The position numbers were made by a program, and so were the translations under genes. Under the pieces are notes generated by a model. That model searched no databases and was not told the origin of the DNA. It saw only the letters and a program-made list of their open reading frames with translations. This document shows positions 23,606-34,525 of a stretch of 64,000 nt of DNA, piece by piece (the first letter of the stretch is position 1; each line of letters starts with the position of its first letter). The stretch is from assembly GCA_038093975.1 (NCBI GenBank), contig JBBPTG010000003.1:372001-436000 (forward strand). The letters run 5' to 3'. The stretch comes from Chalciporus piperatus (taxonomy: Eukaryota; Basidiomycota; Agaricomycetes; Boletales; Boletaceae).

Positions 23606-24076
23606 ATGTTTGCGCGAGTGATTCACAGCGCAAAGCTCATCCAGCCACGCCAATCGCTCGGAATTGCTGTTCGAACCAGACAACTGGGTTCAGATGCATG
23701 TGGAATACCGCTGAAACCGACATGGTCTGTCAAGGAACTCTTGTCTTCTTATCCCTCGCCATCCATCTCACCAGACAAATTCAAACGTCTCCATGAACTC
23801 TCTGCTCTTCTCCCACCTGCACAAGGCACACCCGAATATAACACCGTGAAGAAAGAATTAGACGAGCTCATCAGACTTGTCGAGGCTGTCAAACTCGCCG
23901 ACATAGAGGTCCCAGCAGATGGCTCCATCCCGGATGGGCGCATATGGGCGGAGGGCGCCGGGATTCCCCTGACAGACCGCGGGGTGGAGGATGAAATACG
24001 GGGTACCGAACTACTTCCACATGCGAAAGAGGTAGTAGAGGACATGTATGTCGTGGAGACGGCGAGGGAGAGATAA
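23606..24076 (+). CDS. Mitochondrial glutamyl-tRNA(Gln) amidotransferase subunit (GatF/Gta3 type)
   Basis: Likely small subunit of the mitochondrial GatFAB-type complex that converts misacylated Glu-tRNA(Gln) to Gln-tRNA(Gln). The first 25 residues (MFARVIHSAKLIQPRQSLGI) are basic and Ser/Gln-rich like a presequence. The core, WSVKELLSSYPSPSISPDKF then KRLHELSALLPP and ELDELIRLVEAVKLAD, matches the Gta3/GatF domain. The 156-residue frame ends ARER. No intron is required, although a GTATGT near 24045 could act as a donor for a different last exon. Confidence in the family is good, less so in the 3' end. Confidence 0.78.
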   Translation: MFARVIHSAKLIQPRQSLGIAVRTRQLGSDACGIPLKPTWSVKELLSSYPSPSISPDKFKRLHELSALLPPAQGTPEYNTVKKELDELIRLVEAVKLADIEVPADGSIPDGRIWAEGAGIPLTDRGVEDEIRGTELLPHAKEVVEDMYVVETARER

Positions 24077-24294
24077 CTGACAGGGTGCAGGTTGGTTTTT
24101 GTGTCCTCCCATAACCAATTTCATCTGAGACTTTGGGTAGCCAGATGAAGCAAAGATCGTTGGTTATTGGTAAAATTTAACTTTCATCTTGCAGCTATGA
24201 ACATGTCCGAGGAATGATCAAGGCATTCGTGGCATCGAGTAGCAAAGTCAGAAAAGATGAACAAGATATCATACACCGTTTGATAGATGGTATA

Positions 24295-25014
24295 TCACGA
24301 CGAGCCAGTCAGTTGACTGTGTCCACCTGTCGAACCCCAGCCATTGGCACCTCGAAGAGTCTCGCCAAGATCCTGTCCAGAACAGGTTAGAGAGTGCGAC
24401 TGTGTACTGCGAAAGGGACCCACCTCAACTTCCAGAACGTCAGGAGTACAAATCTTTTCGATAATCAGTTGAGCAACGCGATCGCCCTCTTGCACTGCAA
24501 GATCCTCAGTATTTGCTACCTCGGTACAGCTACGTCAAGCTCACCCTCAAAGTCCTTGTCGGACAAGTTAAAGAGCAGAACAAAGACGGTGCCACGATAA
24601 TCCGCATCAATGACACCAGCGCCAGTATCAATCATGAATTTGGAGGCTGCATGGTACATAATCCAGATAGGGACAGAAAGCAGGAAGGACAGCGCTCACC
24701 AAGACCACTTCGAGGAGCGACACGCCCATACGTACCAACAGGCACAGCAATCGAAAGCTGGGTATCGACGAGTGCCTTCCCATGTGCAGGAATGGTTTTC
24801 TTCTCGGCACTGGAGGTTAAGTTCAATAGAACGTACAAGGACACAGAGGCGGAGAGCACCTGTAGAGGTCGTATCCTGCCGCGAGCGCTGAGCCACGGGT
24901 GGGTAGTCTGCCTTTATCTGACAGTCTCTTGATCAAAAGTTGGGTTGGGGGTGCGTGTTGTGTCGACTCTGACATTTTGCGCTTTTTCAGTTGTGGTTCG
25001 ACGTCGACGGTCAT
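24295..25014 (-). CDS. DUT1: dUTP pyrophosphatase (dUTPase)
   Basis: Hydrolyses dUTP to dUMP, keeping uracil out of DNA and supplying thymidylate synthesis. The start [17 protein letters not shown] contains a basic KKRK patch, possibly nuclear targeting. Family motifs in order: motif 1 AAGYDLYSA, motif 2 PRSGLA, motif 3 [11 protein letters not shown], motif 4 [10 protein letters not shown], motif 5 [11 protein letters not shown]. Motif 5 usually reads GFGSTG; here Trp replaces Phe. Four or so short introns separate the motifs. It is divergent from an uncharacterised nuclear protein over 152 bp that carry two MCB elements, fitting S-phase expression. Confidence 0.93.
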
Positions 25015-25032
25015 GTAGGGCTACAATGAGCG

Positions 25033-25045
25033 ACGCGTGACGCGT
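25033..25045. promoter_or_regulatory. Paired MluI cell-cycle boxes (ACGCGT x2)
   Basis: ACGCGT occurs at 25033-25038 and 25040-25045, a 7-bp period, 19 bp upstream of the dUTPase ATG and 122 bp upstream of the opposite gene. Paired MCBs are the classic binding sites of MBF (Mbp1/Swi6), which drives DNA-synthesis genes in G1/S. They are close enough to the dUTPase ATG to overlap its leader. Confidence 0.75.
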
Positions 25046-25166
25046 GTATTCAGTCTTGATGGTCGGACTTTGAAAGCGTGTCAACTCCGATCATGCCCCG
25101 ATCCAAAATCATTTATTTCCGTTGACAGCCTGCAGTGGCAGGTTATTCGTCCCTTCCGTCCCTGCC

Positions 25167-27057
25167 ATGGATCTGTCTCAGCAGGAACTCCCATTAACAG
25201 CTTATTTTCATAAAGGAACAAGAAACGCAAGACCTCCCGACGCCTCATCAAAGAAGGGGAAATCCTCCGAGGCGTCGACGACAGGGGGTCTTTCCTCGAA
25301 GCGGAAAAAGAATGCAGAGGGGTCTGCACGTAGCTCGAAGCAATCAATCGCGCAGCTACCCACTCCTGCAAGTTCCGCTAGGAAGCGCGTGTCTTTGCGC
25401 GGTGTACGTGAAACTGCGGCGAACCACACAGTGTCACCCAGTATTACACTCTTTGAAGGGAATGCGGTCCTCCCGGACGAGATAGGTTCTGAACGACCAG
25501 AAATTGAATCTTGCCCTTCTAAATCCACGCCGACACTACGGCACCGTACAAAGGACTCTCTGGTTCAACTCGCGGATCCGCACCCTACTACACCCGTCGT
25601 CGGACAGCGGAAACGACAAAGAACCGATGCGCATGGTTCAGAGTCGTCGTCCCATTGTCGCTCGTCTTTGAAAGTCGCAGATATTGCTCTTGCAACACCA
25701 TTAACTGCGTCCCGTAGAAGGTCCAGGCTCGTACACGATGTTGAGGAGCAGTCCCCGACAGAACCCTCCTCCCACCATTCTCTTCCTCCAAGGCCAGATT
25801 TTGAAGCGACAAGACTACTTGGCCCAGCACCATTGCATAACATCCCTTCCCCCTTAAAGTTCTCGGCTCAATCTGCCAACACTCTTTCGCATTCTCGCGT
25901 AGGCTCGACCTCCTCGGATCCATTCCAGACGCGTGATATATCCGCTGTCTCTACATCCCCTCGATCGGGTGCTCGGTCTTCGAAAGTTCCTGATATACCT
26001 ATGGTTCCCGTCCCCTCCTCTCAGAGTCAATACCTTCTCCGTATTGATGCTACGCCTAAGCGTAAGCGAGTTTCTCGGCAAATTGAGCATGTCGCTTCCT
26101 CCCAGACTCAAGAGGAAAGAGAGTTGACCCTGTCGATTCCCCTCGAAACTTTCGAATTAGATACGACCTCGGTGGGAGGGTCACCTAAAAGGTAAGGACA
26201 TACGAAAAGGCTTTCTGCATTTTACTTACTTACCATCTCCAAGGCACCGGTCACTGGTCATCGACGTACGTACACCGCGGTCGCACGCGCGCAACCTACG
26301 CCCTGGTCGTAGCGAACGAAAAAGTCAGCACGCTTACACGCTCGGATCTACTCCCATTGCATCGCCTGTAACTTCCCCCGCTGGCCCATCTCGCTCATTC
26401 TTTGCGACGAAGAAGGTGATGGATGTACTACCATTGCTCAAGACTCCGCGTGCTTTGCGACACCAGACCAAGACGCCCCAGAAATTTCCCCGCAAAGAGT
26501 CCATCACAGACATACCACAGATACCAGACGACGATTCTCTAACGGAACCTGAATCTGAATTGGATATCATACAGATGAAAGGTGTCACACCTTCATGTCA
26601 CCCCGCTTCGCAGGGGATGGACCAGGTTCCCTCAGCCAAGTCACGCTCTCAACGATCACGCAAATCTACGCAAGGAAGAAATCCCAATAGTGTTGGAGAA
26701 GATTCTGCGACAGAGGCGGAGTCCGACACAGAGATTTTGCACTGCTTCGCAGAGATTAGCAGGAACCAGGGCCGGGAACGCCGTTCGCGAGTACCGAGTC
26801 ATGATTCCCCATCTCGTCCAGTTATCTCGCCTCTCATCACCCCTGCCAGATCACGCATTGCCGCGTCTACCCAATTCTCCATGCAGGAGGGTGCTGGATT
26901 AAGCATACCACTGGATATATCTCCATCGCGTCCTTCCGCGACTTCGAAGCTCACGACACACGCGGAATCTGTCCCATCTGCCGTTCGGAACTTCATCGAC
27001 ATGTTTGAGGGGGATGAAAGTTACCCAGCAGACTTCCCCGAATCATTGCGCTTTTAA
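25167..27057 (+). CDS. Uncharacterised nuclear-type protein with PIP-like N-terminus
   Basis: About 610 residues, largely disordered: rich in Ser, Pro, Arg and Lys, with many basic patches (SKRKKNAEG, GQRKRQRTDA, TPKRKRVSRQI) that could be nuclear targeting signals. No globular domain is recognised. The start MDLSQQELPLTAYFHKG contains ELPLTAYF, which fits a PCNA-interacting PIP box except that Glu replaces the first Gln. One intron (about 26193-26243) splits an Arg codon. SQ/TQ and SP/TP sites are frequent. It shares a promoter with dUTPase that contains paired MCBs, suggesting S-phase expression and a DNA-replication or repair role; this is inference. An upstream TTG-initiated extension in frame is not needed. 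Confidence 0.8.
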
Positions 27058-27116
27058 AGCGCGACTCCTTTATGATTTTATGTTATAACGTAACACTTCA
27101 AGAGGTCATAATATTA

Positions 27117-28873
27117 TCATGCCAGCATGAATCGTGAATGAGGAACTACCTCTACCTCGCGTACATTAGAGATGTTCTTGTCTGCCCCTCCACCGTTAGC
27201 AGAATCCTCCGATCCCCTGAGCGTCATCTCTGAGTTATCAATGCGATCCATAAGTGCAGTTGCAACTCCCAGCTTGGTCGCGTCTGCACTCTTCTCTGCC
27301 TCTGTCCGTACGATGCTATCGTTGTCCATAACCTTGTCTCCGAACACTTCGCCAAGCTCTTCGAGCGTTCTATGCGCAGTCTCGGGGTAGACGAACCACA
27401 CCACCAAGAGCGAGATGATGCAGAAGCCGACCAAGAGGAAGTAGTAACCAGCCTTCATGGTGGCGAACAGCGGAGGGGTGATGAAAGCGATGATGAAGTT
27501 GAAGAGCCAGTTGGTTCCTGTGCTCAAAGACATCCCTTTAGCGCGAGCGCGAAGGGGGAAGATTTCGGCTCCAAGGAGCCAAGGTCCGGGTCCCCATGTA
27601 GCACCAAAGAAGAAGAGATAGAGGCAAACACCGAAGAAGAGACCGTCAGCCGCGGCGAGACGTTCAGGTCCCGCTGGAAGGCTGTCGGCATAGTACTGGA
27701 GACCGCCGACGATAGAGAGGGATGCCGCTAGGACGACGCTTCCGAGCATAAGGAACTTGCGGCGACCCCACTTGTCGATGAGGAACATCGCAGGAATCGT
27801 ACCCGAACAGTAGACAAGTGCGCAGGCGCCTGCGTAGAGGAGGGAACGAGAGGTGGTGAACCCGGCACGGCTCAGATTGGACGGAAGGAAGTACAGGATA
27901 GCGTTGATGCCGTTGAGCTGGGCGAACATCTGGCATGTGATACCGACGATGGAGCGACGGGTGTACTGGCAGAAGATTTGACGCCATGTGGCTTGACCCA
28001 TTTTGCGCTCAAACTCGACCGCGGCGGCAATCTCGACGTACGTCGCAACGATCCTTGGATGTGTCGTATCGCCCGCCCCGTGAAGATCCGCAAGGGTGCG
28101 CAAACCTTCTTGATCGAAACCGTTGGCCACGAGCCACCTTGGCGTTTCGGGAAGGATGAATGTCCAGGCGACGAGGATGGCAGCAAGCGCAGCTTGTACG
28201 ACATAGGGACCTCTCCAGGAGATCTCTGAGGGCATGGCAAAGAAAAAGCCGTAGCCGACCCATGCCGAGACCGCGTACCCGAGGTTGAGACATAAGTACT
28301 CGATGCAGACGAAGAGACCACGAGCATGACCAGGGGCAATCTCGCACTGCAAGACAGGAACGGTCATGGAAAGAATTCCGACACCAATCCCTTGGATTGA
28401 TCGACCAGCGATCAAGACCCCGAGGTTAGGCGCGAAGATCTGGATGAAGGCAGCGATGAGATACATGATTGCGCCGAGACGAACGGACATCCGTCGGCCC
28501 ATGATGTCGCAGATGTAGGCTGCGAGAAACGACGCGAAGAAAGCCGTGATGTTCAGACATGATACGGTGATGGCTGCACGACGTCCGTGAGTGGAATCGA
28601 TGAGAGGAGGGAGATGAGAAACGGACCTTGGACCCAGGGATCAACACCTGTGTTACCGGTCTGGATTTGGTCCATCGTCACGGTCTTCCCGAACATGCGG
28701 TGAATGAAGGACGGTTGAACCTGAACCGCGGCAATGATGCCCTGACCGTAGCCGAACATCGCATCGCCCAGCGACGCGAGTGCGGAGGACATGTAGAGGA
28801 GTGGTCTACCGACCATCCATCTTGGATAACGAGCGGAGTATACTCGCGGCCGCATGCGGTCTGTGAGCGTCAT
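27117..28873 (-). CDS. MFS sugar transporter (sugar porter family)
   Basis: Twelve-helix plasma-membrane hexose/pentose-type transporter. Signatures: GYGQGIIAAVQVQPSF in helix 1, IMGRRMSVRLG between helices 2 and 3, the loop-6 motif LPETPRWLV, IDKWGRRKFLMLG, WLLGAEIFPLRARAKG, and the C-terminal PETAHRTLEE (usual form PETKG(R/L)TLEE). One intron (about 28574-28627) splits the codon after VDPWVQ. About 570 residues, with a Lys/Glu/Ser-rich cytosolic tail. It is head to head with a short-chain dehydrogenase over 533 bp. Substrate cannot be read from sequence. Confidence 0.93.
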
Positions 28874-29406
28874 GGTGTTGGGCTAAGGGAGAGTGGACAG
28901 TGGGTGGGGACGGGTGATGGGGAAATGAAGTCAGAGAACTGAAAGCGTTTGAAGTTCATGGAGGAGTATTTATGTAGTTCGGAGGGGGGACAAATCCGAG
29001 ACTGACCTTGGCCCGGATTGAAACTGGCCTACATAGTCCAGAAGGGGAACCCGATTGCAGCAGAGGATGACCGAGCCGTGACGCGTCTCCGTAGAAAGCA
29101 CTGCGATCTCCATGTCCGACTGATACTAACTCGTGCGTTGGTGCGAGCTGGGCAGGCCGATATTACCCTACAGCAAACGGCCCGAGTTAGTCTTAGTATT
29201 ACCTTGCTATTGAATGATTATTCTCATCGGGAAACGCGTTTCTGCACGTCGTGGTTCGATGTAAATGAGGTTCTGCCTCGCTTCAGGCTAAAAGTTAGCT
29301 GGCGTAGTACCAAATTAATATTTACGTCAAGTACATAGAAGGTATAGATGATCGATGGGTCCTATCATCCCCATCCCTTCCTTATCAGTGAACCTGCAAA
29401 ACGAAC
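28874..29406. promoter_or_regulatory. Shared upstream region of transporter and dehydrogenase
   Basis: A 533-bp divergent intergenic region with no recognisable gene. CGG and CCG triplets 13 bp apart (28980-28998) form a possible site for a zinc-cluster regulator, a type often controlling fungal sugar-use genes; such spaced triplets also occur by chance. Confidence 0.4.
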
Positions 29407-30785
29407 ATGCCTGGTCGTCTTCAGTACAAGGTCAGTCGTTCTCTCAACAGCTCACTCACCCTCGACCACGCTGATCCAGTGACAGTCAGCACTTATCACC
29501 GGTGCCGGGTCGTAAGTCCCCTCTGTGACGACTCATGATGCCGATCAAGCTGACGGTCGCTGACAGCGGCATTGGACTCGAATCGTCGCTTCTTTTCGCT
29601 CAAGAAGGCGCGAACGTCCTGATGGTAGATATTAACTTACCAGCGGCCGAGAAAGGTGCTGCTTTGATCAAAGAGCGCTTCCCAAATGTGAACGCAGTGG
29701 CAATACGCGCTGATGTTGGCAAAGAGCAAGATATCAAAGATGCTGTTGAACGTGCAGTTCAAGAATTCGGTAGACTCGACATCATGGTGCGAGACCTTCC
29801 CAAGTCACTGGGACCTTTCCATTCACACACGATCTCTAGTTCAACAACGCTGGCAAGTCCGAGATATTCAAGATATATCCCATTCTCCTCTGATTTAAAT
29901 CCAGGAATCATGCATCCAGACGATGACAATGCTCTCAACACTGAGGAGCGCATCTGGGACCTTACGATGACAGTCAATGTCAAAGGTGTTTGGTGGGGAT
30001 CCAAATATGCTATTCTTGCGATGCGTCAGAATCCTGTGGACGAGTCGAAGGGTCTCCGAACCGGAGGGAGCATCATTAACACAGCGAGTTTCGTCGCCAT
30101 CATGGGAGCTGCGACGCCACAGCTGGCTTGTGAGTTTGCGAGAGTTCTACTTCATCCTCTCGCCAACTTCTCTCCACAGACACAGCTTCCAAGGTATATT
30201 ATGTCCTGGGGTCATTGCTTCACCATTCCTGATGCACACCCGAGGGAGCCGTACTCTCGATGACCCGCGAACTTGCTATGGTGCACGCTAGAGAAGGCAT
30301 TCGACTCAACTCTCTTTGCCCGTGAGCAATCTTTTCTATCACCGTCGCACTTGTCACAAACCGAACTCGCCGTCAGGGGACCTCTCAAGACGCGTGAGTC
30401 ATGGTTTGTGAAGGATGCGCGAACTGAATCAAATCCGATCGATAGCTCTCCTCATGGATTTCCTTAATACTGACGAGAAGAAGAACCGCCGCCTCGTTCA
30501 CCTCCCCATGGGGAGGTTCGGTGAAGCGGTTGAGCTGGCGAAAGCTGCCCTTTTCTGTATGTCTTTGCCAATTTGGAAAACGGAACTTCCTAATTCTCCG
30601 TTTTTCAGTGGCAAGTGACGACAGTAGCTACATGACGGTCTGTCAACACATTTCTGGCCACACGACCGGGATTGCTTACAATATCTCATAGGGGACGGAT
30701 TTCAAGGTAGATGGTGGTCTGACATCTTGCTATGTCACTCCTCTTGGGGAGCAGATTCTACCTCCCCCAGCCAGCCAGGTTTAAA
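29407..30785 (+). CDS. Short-chain dehydrogenase/reductase
   Basis: NAD(P)-dependent oxidoreductase of the classical SDR fold. After a first exon MPGRLQYK, two introns join ALITGAGSGIGLESSLLF, giving the GxxxGxG nucleotide-binding motif. The acidic ending VLMVDINLP of the second strand suggests NAD rather than NADP preference. NNAGIMHPDDDN follows an intron, then IINTASFVAIMGA with the catalytic Ser. The active-site Tyr and Lys come as YTASKGAV across an intron, then RLNSLCPGPLKTP and DFKVDGGLTSCYVTP. About eight short introns, about 290 residues. The divergent sugar transporter suggests a polyol or sugar substrate, an inference only. Confidence 0.9.
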
Positions 30786-31080
30786 AACGAAGCAGCTTGA
30801 GAGCTTGATTGGAGCTCCGCTGCTGATGAACGATCACCAGTAGTGACGCCTGTTGTATTAGTGACATAAGAGAGCTAGGTTTGATCCCGCAAGTTGAATC
30901 CATTAATTACCATCTGGTCACAAACATACCGGTGTCCATACTACTACTGTCCATCGAAAAAGTAGAGATGTTGAAGACCCTGGAGGCTGTTCAAATCCAC
31001 ATCCTGATACCATGTCCCAATAAGGAAGATGCCCTCCGAAAGTCCAGGGAACAACCAGGGAATGAATGACAGGCAACCCG

Positions 31081-31925
31081 TTAATCGGCCTTCTTCTCCG
31101 CGGCTCTCCGCTTCTCCGCTTGCTCTCTGCGCAACCTCGCAATTTCCACGCCGACATCGTTTGTAAGTTGCTTCTGTAACGCAGGTCGATACCCAAGCAT
31201 GAAAAGCAATTCCAAGTGAACGAAGAAGGGTGCAAGCACGAGAGCTTGAACAGGTTTTGAGAATCGAGGACAATTTCACGTGACAGGTCACAGAACACAT
31301 ACCACCCAGGAGATTGTCCAGCAAAGCTGGTGCACGACCTTCTGCAACTCCATGACCGATGAATTGCGCAATCCAAGAGACAACCTGGACAATAATCGCG
31401 TTATGAATGCCATCAGGGCGGAATGCATACGCTGTCGCCGACAACAACGAGAGAATTAATTGTGGCGCATAGAGGAGCTGATCCGAAGAGGGTGATCAGT
31501 CTTTGATCAGAATTATGAAGTATAACCTTACAGCAGCAATAGGGTCAAGGAGGATGTAGTAGCTAAAGTAAAAGGCTGTGACGAGCGCAGGTGCATTCAT
31601 CTCGAAGATGAGATGTTGGTTGAAAACATATCGGACGGACGGAAGGAACGTCGGTGCGGGCAAGAGGGTGTTAAGCACGAGAGCACTCCTGGGTAAGCAC
31701 GTGGTGGTGGTTAAGATGGGTTAAGAAAAGAAGGAAGATGAACGCACCAGAGAAGAGCCGGGACACCGAAGATGTGGATGAGAATGTTGATGGGATGAGA
31801 ATGGTAGGAGCCATAGAAAGTGAGCTAAAGAGCCGCGCAGGACGGTGAATTGAGTAAGGAGTCGAATCGGGAGCTAGATATCCAAAGTTACTCACTTGTT
31901 TTCGTACATCGAACAGGGAGGACAT
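31081..31925 (-). CDS. MPO1: Mpo1-like (DUF962) membrane protein
   Basis: Mpo1-family dioxygenases act in the ER on 2-hydroxy fatty acids (alpha-oxidation of phytosphingosine products). Start MSSLFDVRKQ is followed by the family opening with a conserved His cluster around HPINILIHIFGVPALLW. Later segments are FYFSYYILLDPIAALLYAPQ, FIGHGVAEGRAPALLDNLLG and LAPFFVHLELLFMLGYRPAL. The Lys/Arg-rich C-terminus ends EKKAD. Four introns; four hydrophobic helices are expected. About 200 residues. The His residues fit metal binding in the family. Confidence 0.85.
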
Positions 31926-32299
31926 GATGGTAGTTAATATGGTCGTGAATCCACAGCTGAGCGTGCGCAGTGTCAGACTCAAAGTCCCCACACATGCAAT
32001 GGCAGGAATCAGCTGAGTCTTGCACAGCCCGGAACATCCGGACACGGCTTTCGCCGGTGCTGCGTGACTCTCCCCGTAGCACAGTCGTCAGGATGGATTC
32101 TACCTAACATGTGCATGACAACCCGGCAGAATTAGATGCAGCTTGGTCAAATCAAGTTTCCTGCAGATCTAGCATTACTTCTCTACACTCAACATTTACT
32201 CAATATCAATATTGTTGGACTCATTTAAGTCACGTGATTTATAATGCCCACGTCGAACTTTACACCATTGAACTCGGATTCGTTCACTCATATTCAAGC
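31926..32299. other. Divergent upstream region MPO1/SEC22
   Basis: 374 bp with no recognisable gene or repeat; holds both promoters. Confidence 0.5.
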
Positions 32300-33173
32300 A
32301 TGGTACGCTCAACGATAATTGTACGCGCAACGGATGCGTTGCCACTCGCAGCTAGTGTCGATGATGAGGAGGTGCGCTCAAATTCTGATTCATTACCATC
32401 TACTTGACGCACTCCACAGACGGAGCAAGCGCTGCAGGAGCACAAGCAGCAGGCGAAGCTAATATTCAGACGCATATCACCCAACTCAGAACCGCGTTGC
32501 TCCATCGAAAGCGGCCAGTATACACTTCAGTGAGCTTTGGTTTCCTCGAATGCGACCCCACACTCAACAATTGTTCCAGCTACATTCTCGCTGACAATGT
32601 TGTATTCCTTACTATTGCGGACAAGTCATATCCGCGAAAACTCGCCTTTTCGTACCTCGAAGAACTATCCAAGGAGTTCTCTTTGTCATACGGCTCCAAG
32701 ATGGAGTCCGTGCGGAAGCCGTATGCCTTCGTTGGATTCGGTCGGTGCTAGAGATTCAATTTCATCCTGACATTCATTCACATATTCTACTCAAGACACC
32801 TTCATGTCGAAAACTGCGCGATTGTACCGGGATACCAGGGCTGCCAATGCCTCAGGGGCTTCAGGTCTGGATAAGCTTAACGATGAGTTGCACGACGTCA
32901 CGCGGATAATGACGAAGAACATGGAAGAGCTTCTTTGGAGGGGTGACTCGCTGGATAGTAAGACTTTCGACCTAATCGCACGTGCTGGGCAGTTCTGACA
33001 TTCCTGACATCTTTTCAGGAATGTCTCACCTTTCTACGTCACTTCGCTCGGAGTCCGAGAAATACCGCAAGGCGGCTAGGAATGTCAACGTCCAAGCTAT
33101 GATTCGACAATATGCACCGTTCGGTGCTGTCGCTATATTATTCATCATCTTGCTCTGGTGGCGATTCTGGTGA
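32300..33173 (+). CDS. SEC22: R-SNARE Sec22
   Basis: Vesicle SNARE for ER-Golgi traffic in both directions. Starts MVRSTIIVRATDALPLAASV, the longin domain start of the family. The second intron is followed by YILADNVVFLTIADKSYPRK and YLEELSKEF, completing the longin domain. The SNARE motif runs from LDKLNDELHDVTRIMTKNME to LLWRGDSLDRM and includes the zero-layer Arg. A single C-terminal helix (FGAVAILFIILLWWRFW) anchors it. Four or five short introns; about 215 residues. Confidence 0.94.
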
Positions 33174-34525
33174 AGTGGACTAGGATACATTCACAGGTTC
33201 GATCTGGACATCTTACATACATACAGGATAATCTATCCGGTCTTTCCCGAACAAGTTTTGGTGGAAGTAGCTATCCTATGACAGGCCTCAGCCTCGGATT
33301 CCCAAAAATTAGGTATCTTGATGCGACCTCCAGGCCCGGTTTGGAGCGCGGAATCGTGAATTCACCACATGTACTGCAAGCGGATGCCTTCCACGTACTG
33401 GTGTATATGCGCTCATGTTACTGACATGCTCAGCCACAGGCACAGGGAAATTCTTTTGCATTCCTACTCATGCCTACATCTCTAGCAGTCACCTTGGCAC
33501 TGCGAGAGTTCACCATTTCATATGAGTGGTGACAATGCGATGTCCCCGAGCCACATCGTTGCATGCTGGATCGTTCAGAAACGTACGGATTGTTCTAATC
33601 TCATTCGTGCGAATGTTTCCAGCAGGTCGGCGACCCTGGCATTCTTCCTTGCTATGGTGTCGTCCGCTCAGGTACTGAGGAAGTCGCGAGATCTAGGGCT
33701 TGCACATAGCACGAGGCTTCCACCTCGTCCTCCAGACTCCTAGTACCTGCCGTACTTAGGGGGACCTCATGATGGCTTCGCGTCGCACCCTCGGTAAGCT
33801 CATTAATTTTTCTTCGGTCGGTCGAGTATCTATCCCAGATTGCATAGCGATTCCCAAAGGAACGTTTGTCGTTCCCTAGGCATCTCGCCTCCCTTCGACG
33901 GCCATGCTTCCTGGCAAGTCCTTACTCCTGAGCACAAGATGGCTCGGACTTAATAGAGGCGCCTTCTGATCGGTCCTTCAACAATCAAACTAGAGCCAGC
34001 ACTTCGGTAGGTGTGAGCACAGCAAGTCATACCGCATTGCATACAGGTCATTCTTATTCAAAATGGCACATGGTTTGACATCCCCATCCAAGTGCACGGT
34101 AGAACTTTGGTCAACTGTCATAGTGAAGCAGATTCGCTTCGGCCACGAGGCCTTGTCTGATTCTTGGTCTGAGGGTTGGTCATAAAGGTTTTGTGCCACG
34201 AAGAGCTACATTAAATATAGCTTCTTGGAAGTCGAGACTACTAGTAAGAGAACGAAGACATCGCGAACATATGTCTAGTTCCGTCTGGTAATCCCTTGGC
34301 CATTGCTTGACCATACCTTTTCTTTTTTGCGATGCCCACAAACATCTTGCAAACATCTCACAAAACAGGCTTGTTGGGGCGCCTGATGCCAATCAGCGAT
34401 GGGCTCGATATAGGTAGTGGCACGAGGCACCGTGGATCTCGTTTCCAGGTCAGTGGGAGAACAAAAAGGGACCAGCATCCTCTTATCGCAGAGCTTCCTC
34501 CTTTCATTCGCTTCCTCACCCCATC
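33174..34525. other. Largest gene-poor gap, no convincing gene
   Basis: 1.35 kb between SEC22 and the next gene. On the plus strand ATGGCTTCGCGTCGC (33772) followed by a GTAAGC donor and a CCTAG acceptor would give a 32-residue peptide (MASRRTLGISPPF...). On the minus strand 33990-34199 is open for 69 codons from a GTG. Neither shows a domain. No tRNA-like or snRNA-like sequence was recognised. Confidence 0.45.

Noticed and set aside
33772..33960. Two-exon 32-residue peptide starting MASRRTLGIS
   Set aside because: GT-AG junction works in frame, but the product is tiny, has no family and lies in a gene-poor gap; chance is likely.
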